A DNA stretch of 64,000 bases, taken from positions 124,001 to 188,000 of the forward strand of contig JAFQZL010000055.1 in the NCBI GenBank assembly GCA_017405945.1, written 5' to 3'. The position numbers and the translations under genes are program-made. Under the pieces are notes generated by a model. It was not told where the DNA came from, did not search any database, and saw only the letters and a program-made list of their open reading frames with translations. The stretch is from Acidaminococcaceae bacterium. Lineage in GTDB: Bacteria; Bacillota; Negativicutes; Acidaminococcales; Acidaminococcaceae. This document shows positions 63,201-64,000 of the stretch, one piece after another (positions within the stretch are counted from its first letter, which is position 1; each line of letters opens with the position of its first letter).

Positions 63201-64000
63201 AAAAATCCCGATGCGCAGATGGATATAAAGGTAGATTTCAATCAGGCCAGCCTGGCGGTTTTCGGGGCCCATCCCAAAATAGACTGGAGCCTGGGGGATA
63301 CTAAAGGTATCGTTACCGTGGCAGGCACGCTGGACAATCCGCAGCTGTTCGGCACCCTTGCCGTTACGGATGGCTGCGTGAAGCTGAAAGACATCCATTC
63401 GCTGCTGGACAAAGTCAGCCTGAAAGTGAATTTCAGCGGAAGCCAGATCCGGATAGAACAGATTTCCGCTGCTTTGGGAAAGGGTACACTGGAAGGAAAC
63501 GGCAGCTATGATTTCAGGGCGTCCGGCGAACAGTCTTATCTGTTCAACGCCACAGCGAAAAACGCCGAGATCGATTCGGCAGTCTTCAAAGGGCGCATTA
63601 ACGGAACGTTTGCCGTATCTCCCGAGCATTACCGGACCCCCCGGCGCCTGTTGCAAAAACAGGCTGAAGGGCAGGAATCTTCAAATAAAAATGCGCCGCA
63701 GGCGACGGGCATGGAAGAAGGCTGGCGCCCTAAAATTACGGTGGATGCCTCGCTGGATGACGTCACGGTCAATATGCCGACGATTCCGTCTCTGGGTGAA
63801 GGAAGTTCGAACCTTGGTTTAAATGTTTCTGTAAATCTGGGGTCCAAAGTACATCTTTATAATAAATATTTATATGATCTGTGGCTGAAGGGTATGGTAA
63901 AGGCGGAAGGCAGCACGGTTTTCCCGAGGGTCAGCGGCGGCATTGATACGGATAAAGGCACAGTGACCTATCTCCGGACTCGTTTCAAGGTGGATAAAGG
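60258..64000 (+). CDS. tamB: TamB / AsmA-like envelope protein, 3'-truncated by the window
   Basis: Reading frame open from ATG 60258 to the window end (about 1247 codons), so the C terminus is missing. An N-terminal signal-anchor helix (LIKWLAGIAAVFCVLFLGITQ) is followed by a very long beta-repeat region with recurring GxxxxxGxL and DGxxxxY patterns, as in TamB/AsmA-like bridging proteins thought to carry phospholipids from the inner to the outer membrane. The last visible part (NLGLNVSVNLGSKVHLYNK..., GTVTYLRTRFKVDKG) matches the start of the C-terminal DUF490 domain, so about 100-250 residues remain. Ribosome site weak. Lies next to mlaEFD and tolC; in Negativicutes the outer-membrane assembly genes usually continue beyond. 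Confidence 0.9.
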   Translation, partial: MNRLIKWLAGIAAVFCVLFLGITQLVLPALLEKAGSYAEKMAADYVNGTVQIGSVTQSGLTGFVVRDVTVKNGKRQIIASLPETRVSLSLNPLKAMGGLEKAVSTIDLEKPVMYLEQDKEETWSFQNLLKPSQSEKTPFYGKANVHGGTVKVKLPEGNWEFSVDGSVDGSYNPAFDLDFRVSAPGMETARVIGSLDNKGAGKIHMKSDRVDLTPYHALALRYGRVKEAAGQVTGIDGEWNNDGKDTVLKGKCTLQDVRGRYQMNGQELPFRVTGDVSSSDHVITADRLQVSLNEQTAVLSGALDIHDPDNPEGHISLQSDKFAYNGETLKNIEAEAVLSGNKAAVNYFAAAYRNGRISGMGVYELASGKLTGTADIRKVALDGEAFNGEKFLLNAALAGSGTYNQEDGRLDVNVAANTMNLQWRDTRLNVMDFDASLTNDGVTVHTFSALTGNGALQAAGSVSFDGGYDLTGKMANMPLDPVMAVAGQQGGGFVSSSSYHLYGSGSHVNFEGPVQLQQVAWKDLFVQDGSGYVTVRDNVAELKDYQLVMDRGSHTANGTVDLRGGEPRFNLALETEKVRVEPLLAAAGLHGVITATGNLSNHMHITGTLSDPAVQGDADMSDGSVEGYLVDSLTGRYFYHKGALRLDNVVVKALSSTLKLHGIMDADRHLDFQAEATDVDLSRLPIRDENVALAGYASAKGHLSGTADTPVFAGDVSSEEFSVNGVPVKNLKGVLVSNGRDINSLKGECEQTNTDGLTSAYMIDLTLNRPKRDLRGKMGIMYGDLQNILKMAKMDFPLKGLAAGTLEFNGPDADTVADFWGYNLDVNGVKYDQMALKARLNKGLLTIDNIKLQEDRAFFREGTIALRGTVDLRKREMNMKARAVDANPAILTAFMQKSAVLTGSLNMSAQLEGPWKNLKGNGSAEIVQGSLEEVPFDKASAEFVLENDIITLRQVSAEQDVYKLTAQGRIPVDAFRARENRKNPDAQMDIKVDFNQASLAVFGAHPKIDWSLGDTKGIVTVAGTLDNPQLFGTLAVTDGCVKLKDIHSLLDKVSLKVNFSGSQIRIEQISAALGKGTLEGNGSYDFRASGEQSYLFNATAKNAEIDSAVFKGRINGTFAVSPEHYRTPRRLLQKQAEGQESSNKNAPQATGMEEGWRPKITVDASLDDVTVNMPTIPSLGEGSSNLGLNVSVNLGSKVHLYNKYLYDLWLKGMVKAEGSTVFPRVSGGIDTDKGTVTYLRTRFKVDK

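Overview
The window looks like chromosome of a diderm Firmicute (class Negativicutes; an Acidaminococcaceae-type amino-acid fermenter is my best guess, from gene content only). The evidence is the combination of a Firmicutes-type gene order (ispE-regulator-glmU-prs-pth; rpmE-yqhQ-prfA-prmC-sua5-rpiB-ywlG-upp-comEB-tagO-wecB-atp operon; murA-mreB) with outer-membrane genes (MlaE/F/D with a C-terminal barrel-like domain, TolC, TamB). Pyruvate carboxylase, a DcuC-type C4-dicarboxylate carrier and two peptidases fit anaerobic amino-acid/peptide metabolism. Nearly all genes are G+C-rich; three stretches are visibly A+T-rich: the first 1.1 kb, the toxin-antitoxin locus at 13.5-14.9 kb, and many intergenic regions.

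Layout. 1-3.4 kb: end of an A+T-rich membrane protein gene, mutY, and a self-inhibited Fic protein. 3.7-7.7 kb: iron(III)-type ABC importer (permease, ATPase, lipoprotein). 7.8-13.2 kb: gnd, M20 peptidase, DcuC carrier, M19 dipeptidase. 13.5-14.9 kb (minus): HigB/HigA-like module whose antitoxin is fused to an ImmA/IrrE metallopeptidase, with a perfect operator. 15.2-16.8 kb (minus): unknown 534-residue protein. 17-20.5 kb: pyc. 20.9-24 kb: ftsH and a convergent yitT. 24.4-30.9 kb: ispE, GntR regulator, nucleotidyltransferase-like gene, a short glmU, prs, polysaccharide deacetylase, pth. 31.2-40.5 kb: translation, nucleotide salvage and cell-wall precursor genes. 40.8-47.5 kb: F-type ATP synthase operon. 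47.7-49.5 kb: three genes I do not recognise. 49.8-64 kb: murA, mreB and an envelope block (phosphodiester glycosidase, S55 peptidase, mlaEFD, tolC, tamB running off the window).

Most notable observations. (1) Three copies of a roughly 180-bp intergenic element with a conserved core, in which at least three helices change sequence between copies while keeping base pairing, and whose long outer arms are unrelated in sequence yet self-complementary. (2) An ATP synthase operon without a separate atpH, in which the C-terminal domain of delta is fused in frame to the N terminus of alpha, with a possible internal start at the junction. (3) A GlmU that stops before its acetyltransferase active site. 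(4) The uncharacterised three-gene cassette between the atp operon and murA.

No rRNA, tRNA, CRISPR array, insertion sequence or prophage was recognised. All identifications were made by eye from sequence motifs and gene order; no database search was possible.
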